From Rosenbergiella gaditana (GTDB lineage: Bacteria; Pseudomonadota; Gammaproteobacteria; Enterobacterales; Enterobacteriaceae): 64,000 nucleotides of DNA. The translations under genes were made by a program, and so were the position numbers. The notes under the pieces are model-generated. The model did no database searches. It was given only the letters and a program-made list of their open reading frames with translations, and was not told where the DNA came from. Positions 45,023 through 57,284 of the stretch are shown here, piece after piece; the stretch's first letter is position 1, and each line of letters starts with the position of its first letter. The DNA is taken from positions 1 to 64,000 of the forward strand of contig NZ_JABBFR010000005.1 of the NCBI RefSeq assembly GCF_018494065.1, read 5' to 3'.

Positions 45023-45291
45023 TCGCGTTATCGGCTGTATGAAGCCTGAAATACGGTCATAAGAATGAACGCTGTTGGGGAAAGGTTATGTGGGTAGCGC
45101 TAGAATAGGCCACCGTAGTTTTGCGACGCTATTCGTTAAACGCACTATTATTATACTGAGCCAACTGAACAGAATAATTTGAACCATGAATTTATCGCCG
45201 CGCAACGCCGTATTCGGACGCCAGCGTCAAAGCTCGATTACCGTTAGCGCGAACTTTTTATCCTCGATACAGTACTGACGTTATATTGCGA

Positions 45292-46305
45292 ATGAATACT
45301 GAAGCCAATCAAGACACTATCAAAAAATCTACGGGCGAGCGTTTACGTAATGCCCGTGAAGCCAAAGGTATGACGCAACAAAATGTTGCCGATAGACTCT
45401 GCCTGAAGCTCTCTACTGTGCGAGATATCGAAGATGATAAAGCACCTGTCGAACTTGCTGCGACCTTTTTACGCGGATACATCCGCTCCTATGCACGCTT
45501 AGTGCAAATCCCAGAAGCAGAGCTACTGCCCGAAGCCACGCAACACGCGCCGATTCGCCCCGCGAAAATCACGCCAATGCAGAATTACTCGCTTAATAGC
45601 CGTCGCAGTAGAAAAAAACGTGATGGGCTACTAACGACGTTCACTTGGTTAATTATTTTTGTGGTGGTGGGACTTACTGTCGCGTGGTGGTGGCAAAATC
45701 ATAAAGCCGCGCAAAGTGAACTGACAAATAGTGTGTCGACGCAAGATAACGAAGGAGCGGGAACTAGCCAGTCCATCCCGTTATCTACCGACCCTTCGTC
45801 GCAGCAAGCAACACAAAGCGAGTCTCAGCCAGTAGCGAACGATACGCAACCGGAGCCTGCTGCCCAGCCAGAGACAACACCGTCAGCGTCAACCGCGCCT
45901 GCTACCGATAATAATGCAGCGACGCCGGCAGCTTCATCAACCGCAACGTCGCCAGCCCAAACCCGGTCAGCAACCACTGCTCCGGCGGTTTCCACTTCAC
46001 TTCCTGCTCAACCAGCTTCGCAAGCGGCTGATAACGCACAGTCAACTCAAACTCCCGCCAGCGCAGAGGCATTAACGCTGCAATTTACGGGTGATTGTTG
46101 GTTAGAAGTGAGTGATGCAAGCGGTAAAAAGCTTTTCAGTGGCTTACAACACAGTGGCGGTTCCTTAAATCTCACTGGTAAGCTTCCTTATCATTTAAAA
46201 ATCGGCGCTCCTGCTTCCGTCTCGGTCCAGTTCCGTGGACAGCCAGTTGATTTAAGCCGTTTTGTTCATCGTAATCAGGTAGCACGTCTGAATGTTGGCG
46301 CGTAA
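45292..46305 (+). CDS. rodZ: Cytoskeleton protein RodZ
   Basis: The 337-residue single-pass membrane protein has an N-terminal helix-turn-helix ([22 protein letters not shown]), a transmembrane helix at about residues 110-132 ([19 protein letters not shown]), a Ser/Thr/Ala/Gln/Pro-rich periplasmic linker of about 120 residues and a C-terminal beta domain ([16 protein letters not shown]). It ties MreB to the membrane. The ATG at 45292 (MNTEANQDT) is like E. coli. It is in an operon with ispG. Confidence 0.95.
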   Translation: MNTEANQDTIKKSTGERLRNAREAKGMTQQNVADRLCLKLSTVRDIEDDKAPVELAATFLRGYIRSYARLVQIPEAELLPEATQHAPIRPAKITPMQNYSLNSRRSRKKRDGLLTTFTWLIIFVVVGLTVAWWWQNHKAAQSELTNSVSTQDNEGAGTSQSIPLSTDPSSQQATQSESQPVANDTQPEPAAQPETTPSASTAPATDNNAATPAASSTATSPAQTRSATTAPAVSTSLPAQPASQAADNAQSTQTPASAEALTLQFTGDCWLEVSDASGKKLFSGLQHSGGSLNLTGKLPYHLKIGAPASVSVQFRGQPVDLSRFVHRNQVARLNVGA

Positions 46306-46336
46306 GCGTCAGCGTTGAGGCAAGTGGAGAAAAGCT

Positions 46337-47458
46337 ATGCATAACGAGGCTCCCATTAACCGTCGTAAATCTACACGTATCTATGTCGGTAAGGTGCCAA
46401 TTGGCGATGGGGCTCCCATCGCTGTACAATCAATGACCAATACTCGTACTACCGATGTTGAAGCCACGGTCAATCAGATCAGAGCATTAGAGCGCGTCGG
46501 TGCAGATATCGTGCGTATTTCAGTTCCGACCATGGATGCAGCAGAAGCCTTTAAGCTCATTAAGCAACAAGTTAATGTGCCACTGGTGGCTGATATCCAC
46601 TTCGATTACCGTATTGCCTTAAAAGTTGCCGAATATGGCGTAGATTGCTTACGGATTAATCCAGGAAATATCGGAAATAACGAGCGTATCCGCCAAGTGG
46701 TAGATTGCGCGCGAGACCATAATATTCCGATTCGGATCGGGGTTAATGCGGGATCGTTAGAAAAAGATCTGCAGGAAAAATACGGTGAGCCGACTCCTCA
46801 AGCTCTCGTTGAATCCGCTCTGCGCCATGTTGAACACTTGGATCGCCTCAACTTCGATCAATTCAAAGTCAGTGTCAAAGCCTCTGATGTGTTTCTGGCG
46901 GTAGAATCTTATCGTCTACTCGCCCAACAAATTAAACAACCGCTGCACTTAGGTATTACCGAAGCGGGCGGCGCGCGAGCAGGAGCAGTCAAATCTGCGA
47001 TCGGTTTAGGACTTCTTCTTTCTGAAGGGATCGGAGATACTTTACGCGTCTCGTTAGCTGCCGATCCTATTGAAGAGATTAAAGTTGGTTTTGATATCTT
47101 AAAGTCACTGCGTGTTCGCTCACGTGGGATTAACTTTATTGCCTGCCCAACCTGTTCACGTCAAGAATTCGATGTAATTGGCACAGTCAATGCGTTGGAG
47201 CAGCGTTTGGAAGATATCATTACACCAATGGATGTTTCTATCATTGGTTGCGTGGTCAACGGCCCCGGCGAGGCAACAGTCTCGACGCTCGGCGTTACCG
47301 GCGGAAATAAAAAAAGTGGTTTCTACGAAGATGGTGTGCGTCAACGTGTTCGTTTAGATAACAACGATATGATTGACCAATTAGAAGCCCGTATCCGTGC
47401 AAAAGCCTCGATACTCGACGAAAATGCACGGATCGCGATCCAGCACCTTGATAATTAA
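46337..47458 (+). CDS. ispG: 4-hydroxy-3-methylbut-2-enyl-diphosphate synthase (GcpE)
   Basis: The 373-residue [4Fe-4S] enzyme of the MEP isoprenoid pathway has a TIM-barrel and a C-terminal cluster domain with [11 protein letters not shown] and [11 protein letters not shown]. coli IspG is 372 residues. A short terminator-like hairpin lies between it and hisS. Confidence 0.97.
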   Translation: MHNEAPINRRKSTRIYVGKVPIGDGAPIAVQSMTNTRTTDVEATVNQIRALERVGADIVRISVPTMDAAEAFKLIKQQVNVPLVADIHFDYRIALKVAEYGVDCLRINPGNIGNNERIRQVVDCARDHNIPIRIGVNAGSLEKDLQEKYGEPTPQALVESALRHVEHLDRLNFDQFKVSVKASDVFLAVESYRLLAQQIKQPLHLGITEAGGARAGAVKSAIGLGLLLSEGIGDTLRVSLAADPIEEIKVGFDILKSLRVRSRGINFIACPTCSRQEFDVIGTVNALEQRLEDIITPMDVSIIGCVVNGPGEATVSTLGVTGGNKKSGFYEDGVRQRVRLDNNDMIDQLEARIRAKASILDENARIAIQHLDN

Positions 47459-47468
47459 TAGTCTAACT

Positions 47469-47490
47469 GGGCAGCAATGCCCTGTTTTTT
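47469..47490 (+). terminator. Hairpin with T-run after ispG
   Basis: GGGCA and TGCCC close a 5-bp stem, followed by TGTTTTTT. It is a weak terminator before hisS. Confidence 0.6.
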
Positions 47491-47516
47491 AGCATCTGAA
47501 ATAAAGAGATTGTAAC

Positions 47517-48797
47517 GTGGCGAAAAATATTCAAGCGATACGTGGTATGAACGATTACCTACCAGCTGACACGGCAGTATGGCAACGCATTGAACAGAGT
47601 CTGAAACAAGTCTTAGCAGGCTACGGCTTTAGTGAAATTCGTCTGCCGATCGTTGAACAGACGCCATTGTTCAAACGCGCCATTGGTGAAGTGACCGATG
47701 TGGTTGAAAAAGAGATGTACACCTTTGATGACCGTAATGGAGAAAGCTTAACTTTACGTCCTGAAGGGACCGCAGGTTGTGTACGTGCGGGAATCGAACA
47801 TGGCTTGCTCTATAATCAAGAGCAACGTCTGTGGTATATGGGACCGATGTTCCGTTACGAGCGCCCGCAGAAAGGCCGTTACCGTCAATTCTTCCAGCTT
47901 GGGGCTGAAGTTTTTGGATTAACGGGTCCGGATATCGATGCTGAATTGATCATGATGACCGCGCGCTGGTGGAAAGTATTAGGTATTGCCGAGCATGTAG
48001 AGTTAGAGCTTAACTCAATCGGTTCCCTCGAAGCACGTGCTGCTTACCGTGAAGCGTTAGTTGCCTTCTTAGAACAACATAAAGACGCGTTAGATGAAGA
48101 CTGTTTGCGTCGCATGTACAGCAACCCATTACGCGTGTTAGACAGTAAAAACCCAGACGTCCAAACACTGCTTAATGACGCGCCTCAATTGCATGACTAT
48201 TTAGACGATGAATCTCGTGAACACTTCGCGGGCGTCTGTCAATTCTTAGATGACGCAGGCATTGCTTACCGTATCAATCAACGTTTAGTGCGTGGCTTAG
48301 ACTACTACAACCGTACAGTCTTTGAATGGGTGACCAGTAGTCTTGGGGCTCAAGGTACCGTTTGTGCGGGCGGACGCTATGATGGATTAGTTGAACAGCT
48401 AGGTGGGCGTGCCACGCCAGCCGTAGGCTTTGCCATGGGGCTTGAACGTTTAGTCCTGTTAGTACAATCTGTCGTGCCAGACTTTGAACCAGTTAACAAA
48501 GTCGATGTCTACGTCATATCATCGGGACAGGGTGTGCAATCTGCAGCGATGCAACTTGCAGAAACGCTCCGTGATAGAGCGCCTAGCTTGAAAATAATGA
48601 CTAACTTCGGTGGTGGTAACTTCAAAAAGCAATTTGCTCGAGCGGATAAAAATGGCGCGAAAGTGGCATTAGTGCTGGGTGAAGATGAAGTCCGTAACGG
48701 ACAAGTGGTTGTTAAAAACTTGGCCCGTGGCGAACAGAAATTAGTCAGTTCTCAGGATGTACTGGCCGAATTACAGGCGGCGCTTCTCGCTGAGTAA
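47517..48797 (+). CDS. hisS: Histidyl-tRNA synthetase
   Basis: The 426-residue class-II synthetase has motif 2 ([20 protein letters not shown]), the histidine-specific [15 protein letters not shown] and motif 3 ([12 protein letters not shown]), with a C-terminal anticodon-binding domain. It starts with GTG at 47517 ([16 protein letters not shown]), the usual E. coli-like beginning. It is followed by yfgM-bamB-der. Confidence 0.97.
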   Translation: MAKNIQAIRGMNDYLPADTAVWQRIEQSLKQVLAGYGFSEIRLPIVEQTPLFKRAIGEVTDVVEKEMYTFDDRNGESLTLRPEGTAGCVRAGIEHGLLYNQEQRLWYMGPMFRYERPQKGRYRQFFQLGAEVFGLTGPDIDAELIMMTARWWKVLGIAEHVELELNSIGSLEARAAYREALVAFLEQHKDALDEDCLRRMYSNPLRVLDSKNPDVQTLLNDAPQLHDYLDDESREHFAGVCQFLDDAGIAYRINQRLVRGLDYYNRTVFEWVTSSLGAQGTVCAGGRYDGLVEQLGGRATPAVGFAMGLERLVLLVQSVVPDFEPVNKVDVYVISSGQGVQSAAMQLAETLRDRAPSLKIMTNFGGGNFKKQFARADKNGAKVALVLGEDEVRNGQVVVKNLARGEQKLVSSQDVLAELQAALLAE

Positions 48798-48835
48798 GCG
48801 CGTAGCAGGTAGAGAGTGATACAGGAGTAGGATTG

Positions 48836-49459
48836 GTGGAAGTTTACAGCAACGACAATCAACGTGATCAGACTGAAGTCATTAAACAGTTTTTTGCAAA
48901 TAATGGTAAGGCCCTTGCAGTGGGTGCAGTCATTGGGATTGCCGCATTAGTAGGTTGGCGTTTTTGGGTAAATCATCAACAAAATGATGCCCTGGCTTCA
49001 TCGGACCGCTATCAGCAGCTTGTCTCAGCATTGAAGGCCGATAATCCAGCGTCAATTCAGGCGCTCGCCAGCTTCGTCGACCATGATAAAAGCAGTTACG
49101 GCGCTCTAGCGTCATTAACGCTAGCCAAAACCTATGTTGATAAGAGTGACCTGCAGAATGCTGCGAAAATCTTAGAGCAGGGACTGCAAGACTCTTCAGA
49201 CCAAAGCCTTCAAGCGGTGATCCGTTTACGTCTTGCTCGGGTTCAGTCTGAGCTAAAAAACCCTGACGCAGCATTGAAAACCTTAGAGGCTGTGAAAGGG
49301 GATAAGTGGACCGGTATTGCCGCGGACATTCGTGGCGACATCCTACTCAATAAAGGCGATAAGCAGGGCGCAGCCGCTGCCTGGCGTCAAGGGATAAAAT
49401 CAGAGGTATCGCCTGCGGTGAAGCAGATGATGCAAACTAAATTGAATAATTTTAGCTAA
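48836..49459 (+). CDS. yfgM: SecYEG-associated protein YfgM
   Basis: The 207-residue protein has one N-terminal transmembrane helix (about residues 23-44, LAVGAVIGIAALVGWRFWV) and a periplasmic TPR-like domain. It binds SecYEG with PpiD and helps envelope protein folding. GTG at 48836 is preferred to TTG at 48833 because it gives MEVYSNDNQ, in line with E. coli MEIYENEN; AGGAG lies nine bases upstream. Confidence 0.92.
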   Translation: MEVYSNDNQRDQTEVIKQFFANNGKALAVGAVIGIAALVGWRFWVNHQQNDALASSDRYQQLVSALKADNPASIQALASFVDHDKSSYGALASLTLAKTYVDKSDLQNAAKILEQGLQDSSDQSLQAVIRLRLARVQSELKNPDAALKTLEAVKGDKWTGIAADIRGDILLNKGDKQGAAAAWRQGIKSEVSPAVKQMMQTKLNNFS

Positions 49460-49475
49460 GCCAGTGAGAGAGCGC

Positions 49476-50657
49476 ATGGAATTACGTAAATACCTGCTGC
49501 CGGCATTAATTTCGGCCACCCTGTTAAGTGGTTGTTCGCTGTTCAGTGGTGAAGAGGACGTCGTGAAAATGGCCCCTCTACCTAAAGTACAAAATCAATT
49601 TACCCCCTCTACCGCTTGGAGTACTTCGGTCGGTGATGGCGTGGGTAACATCTACTCTAACCTTCATCCAGCATGGCAAGACGGAACCGTCTATGCTGCT
49701 GATCGCCATGGTACCGTTAAAGCATTAAATGCGGAGAGCGGTAAAGAGAAATGGCAGATTGATCTATCTGAAAAGCAAGGCTTTTTCTCCAGTAATCTTT
49801 CAGCATTACTTTCTGGCGGCATTACGGTCGACGGATCTACCTTGTACATCGGTAGCGAGCGTGGTGCTGTCTATGCACTCAATACCGCAGACGGTAAGAC
49901 GTTATGGAAGACCCAAGTCACCGGTGAAGCGATGTCTCGTCCCGTGGTGAGCGATGGTTTAGTGCTTATCCACCAAAGCAACGGTTTCTTACAGGCGCTT
50001 GATCAGCAATCTGGCGCCATCAAGTGGTCAGTAAACCTGGATATTCCATCACTTTCACTGCGCGGCGAGTCTGCACCTGCTGTAGCCTATGGCGGAGCGA
50101 TCGTTGGCGGAGATAACGGCCGTGTGAGTGCCGTAATCCTTAACCAAGGTCAGATCATCTGGCAGCAACGTATCTCTCAACCGAGCGGTGCGACGGAAAT
50201 TGATCGCTTAAGTGACGTGGATACTACACCAATCGTTGCTAATAACGTGGTGTACGCTTTAGCTTATAACGGTAGCTTGACGGCGATGGACTTACGTTCC
50301 GGACAAGTGATTTGGAAACGTGACGTCGGTGGCGTAAAAAATATTATCGTTGAAGGCAGTAATATCTACGTCGTTGACCAAGACGACCGTGTGATTGCTC
50401 TAAATACTGACGGCGGTGTCGCGATTTGGCGTCAAAGTGAGTTGCTACACCGCAACTTAACGTCGCCAGTATTATTTGATGGCTATTTGGTTGTGGGAGA
50501 TAGCGAAGGCTACTTACACTGGGTCAATACCGCGGACGGACGTTTCGTCTCACAACAAAAAGTCGATAGCTCAGGCTTCCAGACAGATCCTGTTGTGGCC
50601 GGTAATAAATTACTGATCCAAGCGAAAGGTGGCGAGGTTTACTCCATCTCGCGTTAA
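49476..50657 (+). CDS. bamB: Outer-membrane assembly lipoprotein BamB
   Basis: The 393-residue lipoprotein has lipobox LSGC and an eight-bladed PQQ-type beta-propeller with repeats such as GTVKALNAESGKEKWQ, GAVYALNTADGKTLWK and GSLTAMDLRSGQVIWK. It is a BAM complex subunit. The ATG at 49476 starts MELRKYLLPALI as in relatives. Confidence 0.95.
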   Translation: MELRKYLLPALISATLLSGCSLFSGEEDVVKMAPLPKVQNQFTPSTAWSTSVGDGVGNIYSNLHPAWQDGTVYAADRHGTVKALNAESGKEKWQIDLSEKQGFFSSNLSALLSGGITVDGSTLYIGSERGAVYALNTADGKTLWKTQVTGEAMSRPVVSDGLVLIHQSNGFLQALDQQSGAIKWSVNLDIPSLSLRGESAPAVAYGGAIVGGDNGRVSAVILNQGQIIWQQRISQPSGATEIDRLSDVDTTPIVANNVVYALAYNGSLTAMDLRSGQVIWKRDVGGVKNIIVEGSNIYVVDQDDRVIALNTDGGVAIWRQSELLHRNLTSPVLFDGYLVVGDSEGYLHWVNTADGRFVSQQKVDSSGFQTDPVVAGNKLLIQAKGGEVYSISR

Positions 50658-50695
50658 ACATCCTCAGCAATTTCGCTTAGGTGTGTTATATTGCA

Positions 50696-50729
50696 CGGCT
50701 CCTGTTCTGCAGGAGCCGTTTATTTTTTT
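50696..50729 (+). terminator. Terminator of bamB
   Basis: CGGCTCCTG and CAGGAGCCG form a 9-bp stem followed by TTTATTTTTTT. It ends the hisS-yfgM-bamB unit before der. Confidence 0.88.
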
Positions 50730-50811
50730 ATGGTAAGCCACTTTTATTAGATTAAGCGTGCTTACGAATAAAAGTTGGGTTAGCAGATTTATTTTGTCAT
50801 GAGGCTTTATT

Positions 50812-52296
50812 ATGGTACCTGTGGTCGCGCTGGTTGGGCGCCCGAATGTTGGAAAGTCAACATTATTCAATCGGTTAACTCGCACACGTGATGCGCTGGT
50901 TGCGGACTTTCCCGGTCTGACGCGCGATCGCAAGTATGGGCGGGCTGAAGTTGAAGGTCGTGAATTTATCTGTATCGATACCGGTGGTATTGATGGCACC
51001 GAGGAAGGTGTGGAAACTCGGATGGCGGCACAATCGTTATTAGCGATTGAAGAAGCAGACGTCGTGCTATTCATGGTTGATGCCCGTGCGGGGGTTATGC
51101 CCGCAGATGAGCAAATTGCACAGCATTTACGTTCACGCGAAAAAGCGACATTTTTAGTCGCCAACAAAACTGATGGCCTTGATGCCGATGCGGCGATCAG
51201 TGATTTCTGGTCTTTAGGCATGGGCGAGATCCATGCTATTGCGGCCTCCCACGGTCGTGGAGTAACGTCGCTACTAGAAGCCGCGCTATTCCCGTGGATG
51301 GATAAGAAAGAAGAACAAGCGCCTCTTACTGAAGAAGAAGAGAACGCCGCGTATTGGGCCGATTTGGAAGCGGAAGAGCTGGAGCAACTCGAAGAAGAAG
51401 AAGAGTTTGATCCCACCACCTTACCGATCAAATTAGCCATTGTTGGACGTCCAAACGTTGGGAAATCAACGTTAACCAACCGCATCTTAGGGGAAGATCG
51501 TGTCGTGGTTTACGACATGCCCGGTACCACCCGCGACAGCGTGTATATCCCAATGGAGCGTGATGAGCGCGACTATATACTGATCGATACCGCTGGCGTG
51601 CGTAAACGCGGTAAAGTGCATGACGCAGTAGAGAAATTTTCCGTTATTAAAACCCTGCAAGCGATTGAAGATGCTAACGTTGTGCTGTTGGTGATTGATG
51701 CGCGCGAAGGGATCTCTGACCAAGACTTGTCATTGTTAGGCTTTATCCTCAACAGCGGCCGTTCTTTAGTTATCGTTGTCAATAAATGGGATGGGTTATC
51801 TCAGGAAGTCAGAGACGAAATCAAAGAAGCACTCGATTACCGTTTAGGCTTTATCGATTTCGCCCGTGTACACTTTATTTCGGCGTTACATGGCAGTGGC
51901 GTAGGCAATCTGTTTGAATCCATTACTGAAGCTTACGACAGCTCGACGAAGCGGGTGAATACAGCGATGTTGACGCGCATCATGCATATGGCGCAAGACG
52001 ATCACCAACCACCTTTGGTCCGTGGACGTCGCGTTAAACTGAAATTTGCCCATGCCGGGGGTTATAACCCACCGATTGTGGTTATCCACGGCAACCAAGT
52101 GAAAGATTTACCCGATTCCTATAAGCGTTACTTGATGAACTATTATCGTCGTACGTTGAATGTAATGGGAACCCCAATCCGTATCCAATTCAAAGAGGGT
52201 GAAAACCCGTTTGCGGGTAAACGTAACCTGCTGACGCCAACGCAACAGCGTAAACGTAAACGTTTAATGGCGCATATGAAGAAGAATAAGCGTTGA
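50812..52296 (+). CDS. der: Ribosome-associated GTPase Der (EngA)
   Basis: The 494-residue essential GTPase has two successive G domains, each with GRPNVGKS (about residues 8-15 and 210-217), and a C-terminal KH-like domain. It acts in 50S maturation. An acidic linker (EEEELDQ-type, about residues 165-195) separates the G domains. A large antisense frame here is only a shadow. Confidence 0.97.
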   Translation: MVPVVALVGRPNVGKSTLFNRLTRTRDALVADFPGLTRDRKYGRAEVEGREFICIDTGGIDGTEEGVETRMAAQSLLAIEEADVVLFMVDARAGVMPADEQIAQHLRSREKATFLVANKTDGLDADAAISDFWSLGMGEIHAIAASHGRGVTSLLEAALFPWMDKKEEQAPLTEEEENAAYWADLEAEELEQLEEEEEFDPTTLPIKLAIVGRPNVGKSTLTNRILGEDRVVVYDMPGTTRDSVYIPMERDERDYILIDTAGVRKRGKVHDAVEKFSVIKTLQAIEDANVVLLVIDAREGISDQDLSLLGFILNSGRSLVIVVNKWDGLSQEVRDEIKEALDYRLGFIDFARVHFISALHGSGVGNLFESITEAYDSSTKRVNTAMLTRIMHMAQDDHQPPLVRGRRVKLKFAHAGGYNPPIVVIHGNQVKDLPDSYKRYLMNYYRRTLNVMGTPIRIQFKEGENPFAGKRNLLTPTQQRKRKRLMAHMKKNKR

Positions 52297-52300
52297 TAAT

Positions 52301-52327
52301 AAGGGCCACATAGCGTGGCCCTTTTTT
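52301..52327 (+). terminator. Terminator of der
   Basis: GGGCCAC-ATAGC-GTGGCCC is followed by six T. It lies between convergent der and xseA. Confidence 0.9.
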
Positions 52328-53708
52328 ATTGCTGCGGAGAAGACCTTTTGCGGCTACGTTTTATAACTTTTTCAACGTTAAGTACTTCACTTTCTGCCCA
52401 ACCATCTTCTAAACGCGTGCGGAGTTTGTCCCCCACACGTAAATCTTTTGTCTTACGCACCACGTCTCCCTGTGCGCCAGTGGTGACACTATAGCCTCGA
52501 GCAAGTGTCCCCAGCGGACTCACCGCTTCAAGCTGAACAGCGAGATTACCAAAGCGCTGCTTACGTTGTTCAACTTGCTGTTGGAAGGCAATTTGTAATC
52601 GGTAACGCTGTTGAGCGATATGTTGCTGATGCTGAGCGATTTTTGCTGAAGGTAATTGGCGATTCAGACGACGGGTCAGGGTATCACAACGCTGTTGCGT
52701 GCTTTGTAATTGACGTTGTAAAGCATCTTGCATGCGGCGTTGTTGCTGTTGCAATTGGGACTGTTGGCGAACCAGCCGTAATTGCGGATGTTGCTGGGTA
52801 AGGCGATGGGTCAGTGCCGTTAAACGGCGCTGCTGGCCAGTATGATAATAATCGAAGGCCATTTCTAAACGTTGCTGCTGATCCTGTAGTTGTCGTAACA
52901 ATTCCTGCTGATTTCGGCTTACCATTTCTGCCGCCGCAGAAGGCGTCGGCGCGCGTAAGTCAGCGACAAAATCGGCAATGGTGATATCCGTTTCATGGCC
53001 GACAGCACTGACAATCGGTAATTGGCTCGCAGCAATCGCGCGGGCCACATGCTCTTCGTTGAAGCACCATAAGTCTTCCAGTGAGCCTCCGCCACGGCTC
53101 ACAATCAACACATCACACTCCTGACGTTGATTGGCTAAGGTAATGGCCCTAACGATGGCGGCAGTGGCTTCTCGTCCTTGAACGGCAGTAGGGTAGATCA
53201 GCACCGGTAGAGCGGGGTCACGTCGACGTAAGACATGCAGAATATCATGCAGCGCAGCGCCGGAAGGAGAGGTGATAACTCCCACGCGTGTTGCTGGAAC
53301 AGGAAGAGGACGCTTGCGGGATTGCGCAAATAAGCCTTCATGGTCCAGTTTTTGCTTTAAGGCTTGAAATTGTTGCTGCAATAACCCCTCGCCAGCAGGA
53401 TGCATCGCCTCGACGACCAGTTGATAGTCGCCTCGCGGATCATAAAGGGTCACAGAGGCGCGGACTAGGATCTGCATCCCATTTTGGGGTTGGAAGGGCA
53501 CGCGTTGATTATTACCGCGAAACATTGCGCAGCGGACTTGGGCCGCATCGTCCTTTAAGGTGAAGTACCAATGCCCGGATGCCGGACGGCTAAAGTTCGA
53601 CACTTCGGCACTTAACCAGACTCGGCCAAGTTGCTTCTCCAAAAGTTGTCGCACGCTACCGTTTAGCTGGGCGACGGAATAAATAGTGCTGTTTTCGGTC
53701 GGTAACAT
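52326..53708 (-). CDS. xseA: Exodeoxyribonuclease VII large subunit
   Basis: The 460-residue protein has an N-terminal OB-fold ([24 protein letters not shown]) and a catalytic domain with [35 protein letters not shown] and [25 protein letters not shown]. The C-terminal half is a very Gln-rich coiled coil, as in the family. It degrades single-stranded DNA with XseB. It is divergent from guaB. Confidence 0.95.
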   Translation of the reverse strand: MLPTENSTIYSVAQLNGSVRQLLEKQLGRVWLSAEVSNFSRPASGHWYFTLKDDAAQVRCAMFRGNNQRVPFQPQNGMQILVRASVTLYDPRGDYQLVVEAMHPAGEGLLQQQFQALKQKLDHEGLFAQSRKRPLPVPATRVGVITSPSGAALHDILHVLRRRDPALPVLIYPTAVQGREATAAIVRAITLANQRQECDVLIVSRGGGSLEDLWCFNEEHVARAIAASQLPIVSAVGHETDITIADFVADLRAPTPSAAAEMVSRNQQELLRQLQDQQQRLEMAFDYYHTGQQRRLTALTHRLTQQHPQLRLVRQQSQLQQQQRRMQDALQRQLQSTQQRCDTLTRRLNRQLPSAKIAQHQQHIAQQRYRLQIAFQQQVEQRKQRFGNLAVQLEAVSPLGTLARGYSVTTGAQGDVVRKTKDLRVGDKLRTRLEDGWAESEVLNVEKVIKRSRKRSSPQQ

Positions 53709-53796
53709 GTGATCAAGATCAAACTTTAAATCAGAGGGTTAAACAGTGATAGTAACCTTCTACTTACAACTATCAAGTTTTTTCTATAAATAAAGC

Positions 53797-53825
53797 TGGA
53801 GCGAGGGACAATGCGCCTGTATAAT
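53797..53825 (+). promoter_or_regulatory. guaBA promoter
   Basis: A perfect TATAAT (53820-53825) is preceded by TGGAGC with 17-base spacing and followed by GC-rich GCATCGG, a discriminator typical of stringently controlled promoters. The position suits guaBA. Confidence 0.65.
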
Positions 53826-53876
53826 GCATCGGCAATATTTTATCCGTTCTCACACACCTTAGGTTGGGATATTGCC

Positions 53877-55343
53877 ATGCTACGAATTGCCAAAGAAGCC
53901 CTCACGTTCGACGATGTTTTACTGGTTCCTGCCCACTCTACCGTTCTGCCTAACACGGCTTCACTGACGACTCAATTAACCAAGAATATTCGCCTGAATA
54001 TCCCTATGCTATCTGCAGCGATGGATACCGTGACCGAAGCCCGTTTAGCAATTGCGCTGGCTCAAGAAGGCGGTTTAGGTTTTATTCACAAAAATATGAC
54101 CATTGAGCGCCAAGCAGAAGAAGTGCGTAAGGTTAAAAAATATGAAAGTGGTATTGTCACTGATCCGCAAACCGTATTGCCAACCACCACGCTACGTGAA
54201 GTAAAAGAGTTAACCGAAATTAATGGTTTTGCCGGTTACCCGGTGGTCAATGCGCAAAATGAGCTGGTGGGAATCATTACTGGTCGTGATGTCCGTTTTG
54301 TGACCGACCTTAGCCTAGCGGTCAGCACTTTTATGACGCCGAAAGATCGTTTAGTGACGGTCAAAGAAGGTGATGCGCGCGAAATCGTTCTGCAAAAAAT
54401 GCATGAAAATCGTGTCGAAAAAGCGTTAGTGGTCGACGATGCTTTCCATCTTCTTGGCATGATCACCGTTAAAGATTTCCAAAAAGCGGAACGTAAACCT
54501 AATGCGTGTAAAGACTCTCAAGGTCGTTTACGTGTTGGCGCAGCAGTCGGTGCTGGCGCAGGTAACGAAGAGCGTGTTGATGCATTAGTCGCAGCAGGTG
54601 TCGATGTGTTACTGATCGACTCCTCACACGGCCATTCAGAAGGCGTTTTACAACGTATCCGTGAAACTCGCGCGAAATACCCTGATTTAGAAATTATTGG
54701 CGGTAATGTCGCGACCGCTGCGGGAGCTAAAGCCCTAGCAGACGCTGGTGTAAGTGCGGTGAAAGTGGGTATTGGCCCTGGCTCTATCTGTACGACACGT
54801 ATCGTTACGGGTGTGGGTGTTCCACAAATCACTGCGGTATCCGATGCGGTGGCTGCGTTGGAAGGTACAGGCATTCCGGTGGTTGCCGATGGCGGAATCC
54901 GTTTCTCTGGCGATATTGCTAAAGCTATCGCAGCCGGTGCTGCAGCGGTAATGGTGGGTTCAATGTTAGCCGGTACCGATGAGTCTCCAGGCGAGATCGA
55001 ACTCTATCAAGGTCGTTCTTACAAATCTTACCGTGGTATGGGCTCCTTAGGCGCGATGTCAAAAGGCTCTTCCGACCGTTACTTCCAAACGGATAACGCC
55101 GCCGACAAATTAGTGCCTGAAGGAATTGAAGGCCGTGTCGCGTATAAAGGTCACTTAAAAGAGATTATTCATCAGCAGATGGGTGGCTTACGTTCATGTA
55201 TGGGCCTAACCGGTTGTGCGACCATCGATGATTTACGGACCAAGGCAGAATTTGTCCGCATCAGTGGTGCAGGTATCTCGGAAAGTCACGTCCACGATGT
55301 TACTATCACCAAAGAAGCACCAAATTATCGTATGGGGTCATAA
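53877..55343 (+). CDS. guaB: IMP dehydrogenase
   Basis: The 488-residue enzyme is the same length as in E. coli and oxidises IMP to XMP, the first step of GMP synthesis. A TIM barrel contains the catalytic Cys loop [12 protein letters not shown]; two CBS domains occupy about residues 95-200. The ATG at 53877 ([16 protein letters not shown]) is used; an earlier ATG at 53811 overlaps the promoter. Confidence 0.97.
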   Translation: MLRIAKEALTFDDVLLVPAHSTVLPNTASLTTQLTKNIRLNIPMLSAAMDTVTEARLAIALAQEGGLGFIHKNMTIERQAEEVRKVKKYESGIVTDPQTVLPTTTLREVKELTEINGFAGYPVVNAQNELVGIITGRDVRFVTDLSLAVSTFMTPKDRLVTVKEGDAREIVLQKMHENRVEKALVVDDAFHLLGMITVKDFQKAERKPNACKDSQGRLRVGAAVGAGAGNEERVDALVAAGVDVLLIDSSHGHSEGVLQRIRETRAKYPDLEIIGGNVATAAGAKALADAGVSAVKVGIGPGSICTTRIVTGVGVPQITAVSDAVAALEGTGIPVVADGGIRFSGDIAKAIAAGAAAVMVGSMLAGTDESPGEIELYQGRSYKSYRGMGSLGAMSKGSSDRYFQTDNAADKLVPEGIEGRVAYKGHLKEIIHQQMGGLRSCMGLTGCATIDDLRTKAEFVRISGAGISESHVHDVTITKEAPNYRMGS

Positions 55344-55413
55344 TCCCGATTGATTTTGCGCCCGGCGATTGCAGGGCGCGTCATTTCATAACGCTATCGC
55401 CTGGAAAATTTTA

Positions 55414-56994
55414 ATGACGACAGAAAATATTCATAAACACCGTATTCTGATCCTCGACTTTGGTTCGCAGTATACGCAGCTGGTCGCACGTCGTGTGCGT
55501 GAGCTGGGCGTGTACTGTGAATTATGGGCTTGGGATGTTACCGAAGCACAGATCCGCGAATTTAACCCTAACGGTATTATTTTATCGGGTGGTCCGGAGA
55601 GTACGACGGAAAACGATAGTCCACGCGCACCGGAATACGTGTTCAATGCTGGAGTACCGGTTTTAGGTGTTTGCTATGGTATGCAAACTATGGCGATGCA
55701 ACTGGGAGGCCAAGTTCAAGGTTCCAACGAGCGTGAATTCGGCTATGCGCAAGTTGAAGTCGTTGCTGACAGCGCATTAGTCCGTGATATCAAAGACAGC
55801 TTAACCGAGCAAGGCGCACCTATTTTAGATGTTTGGATGAGCCATGGCGACAAAGTCACCGCAATTCCTGCTGACTTTACTACCGTTGCAAGCACTGAAA
55901 CCTGTCCGTTTGCGATTATGGCGAACGAGGAAAAGCGTTTCTACGGAGTGCAGTTCCACCCAGAAGTGACCCACACTCGTCAGGGCCAGCAACTGCTGGA
56001 GCGTTTCGTACGCGATATCTGCCAGTGTGAGGCTTTGTGGACACCGGCTAAGATTATTGATGATGCAGTTGAGCGCCTGCGTGAGCAAGTCGGTAATGAT
56101 AAAGTCATTCTCGGCCTCTCCGGCGGTGTGGACTCCTCTGTTACCGCGCTGCTGCTACATCGTGCCATTGGTGATCGCTTAACTTGCGTCTTCGTCGACA
56201 ATGGTCTGCTACGTTTAAACGAAGCGGAACAAGTGATGGAGATGTTTGGTGATCGTTTCGGTCTCAATATCATCCATGTTGAAGCGGAAAAACGCTTCCT
56301 CGATGCGCTAACAGGGATCGATGAACCTGAAGCTAAGCGTAAAACCATTGGTCGTGTATTTGTTGAAGTCTTTGATGAAGAAGCCTTAAAACTCGAAGAC
56401 GTGAAGTGGTTGGCTCAAGGGACTATCTACCCAGACGTGATCGAGTCTGCCGCTTCAGCGACCGGTAAAGCGCATGTGATTAAGTCACACCACAACGTCG
56501 GTGGCTTACCGAAAGAGATGAAGATGGGGCTGGTTGAGCCGCTTAAAGAGCTGTTCAAAGATGAAGTCCGTAAAATTGGTCTGGAGCTAGGCCTACCGTT
56601 CGAGATGCTTTATCGTCACCCATTCCCAGGTCCTGGACTTGGCGTACGTGTATTGGGTGAAGTAAAGAAAGAGTATTGCGATCTACTGCGTTGCGCAGAT
56701 GCCATCTTTATCGAAGAACTGCATAAAGCAAAACTTTACGACAAGGTTAGCCAAGCCTTCACCGTATTCTTACCGGTACGCTCGGTAGGGGTAATGGGTG
56801 ACGGCCGTAAATATGATTGGGTTGTTTCCCTTCGTGCCGTTGAAACTATCGACTTTATGACCGCGCATTGGGCACATCTGCCCTACGAGTTCTTAGGCCG
56901 CGTTTCTAACCGTATCATCAACGAAGTTAACGGTATTTCCCGTGTCGTTTACGATATTAGTGGTAAACCGCCTGCAACCATCGAGTGGGAATGA
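55414..56994 (+). CDS. guaA: GMP synthase (glutamine-hydrolysing)
   Basis: The 526-residue enzyme has an N-terminal class-I glutaminase (nucleophile in [15 protein letters not shown]), an ATP pyrophosphatase domain ([14 protein letters not shown]) and a C-terminal dimerisation domain ending KPPATIEWE. It converts XMP to GMP. The ATG at 55414 matches relatives. It forms an operon with guaB. A terminator follows at 57042. Confidence 0.97.
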   Translation: MTTENIHKHRILILDFGSQYTQLVARRVRELGVYCELWAWDVTEAQIREFNPNGIILSGGPESTTENDSPRAPEYVFNAGVPVLGVCYGMQTMAMQLGGQVQGSNEREFGYAQVEVVADSALVRDIKDSLTEQGAPILDVWMSHGDKVTAIPADFTTVASTETCPFAIMANEEKRFYGVQFHPEVTHTRQGQQLLERFVRDICQCEALWTPAKIIDDAVERLREQVGNDKVILGLSGGVDSSVTALLLHRAIGDRLTCVFVDNGLLRLNEAEQVMEMFGDRFGLNIIHVEAEKRFLDALTGIDEPEAKRKTIGRVFVEVFDEEALKLEDVKWLAQGTIYPDVIESAASATGKAHVIKSHHNVGGLPKEMKMGLVEPLKELFKDEVRKIGLELGLPFEMLYRHPFPGPGLGVRVLGEVKKEYCDLLRCADAIFIEELHKAKLYDKVSQAFTVFLPVRSVGVMGDGRKYDWVVSLRAVETIDFMTAHWAHLPYEFLGRVSNRIINEVNGISRVVYDISGKPPATIEWE

Positions 56995-57284
56995 TATTCG
57001 GGCTAATCTAGCCTCATCAGTTCTCATCACAATCTGCCTACAAGCCTCGATTCGTCGGGGCTTTCTTCTTCTGTCCTCATCCTCCCTCATCAATCCACTA
57101 TCAAATAAATGACGTAATTTTTGACGGTATGTTGTAGTGGATCATAAAATTAAGACACGGAGATAACCTGTTTCGATTTTTATTCATCAACGCAAGGCCC
57201 TAACCCTAGACGCAGCCAGACTTAAGGCAGAACGGTTTGAACTGCTCCGTCAGCAATGGCTGCAGTCGCGGATAAAGGCGTACC
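56995..57284. other. Intergenic stretch at the left edge of the second island
   Basis: It holds the guaA terminator (57042-57067) and AT-rich unassigned DNA. A plus-strand frame near 57185-57320 (RKALTLDAARLKAERFELLRQ) has no start and is not recognised. This is probably the junction with transferred DNA. Confidence 0.35.
57042..57067 (+). terminator. Terminator of guaA
   Basis: AAGCCTCGA and TCGGGGCTT pair around TTCG with one wobble or mismatch and are followed by TTCTTCTT. TTCG is a stable tetraloop. Confidence 0.75.

Noticed and set aside
50664..51485. A 273-codon Ser-rich minus-strand frame
   Set aside because: It is the antisense shadow of der; composition reflects the der codons and no start signal is present.
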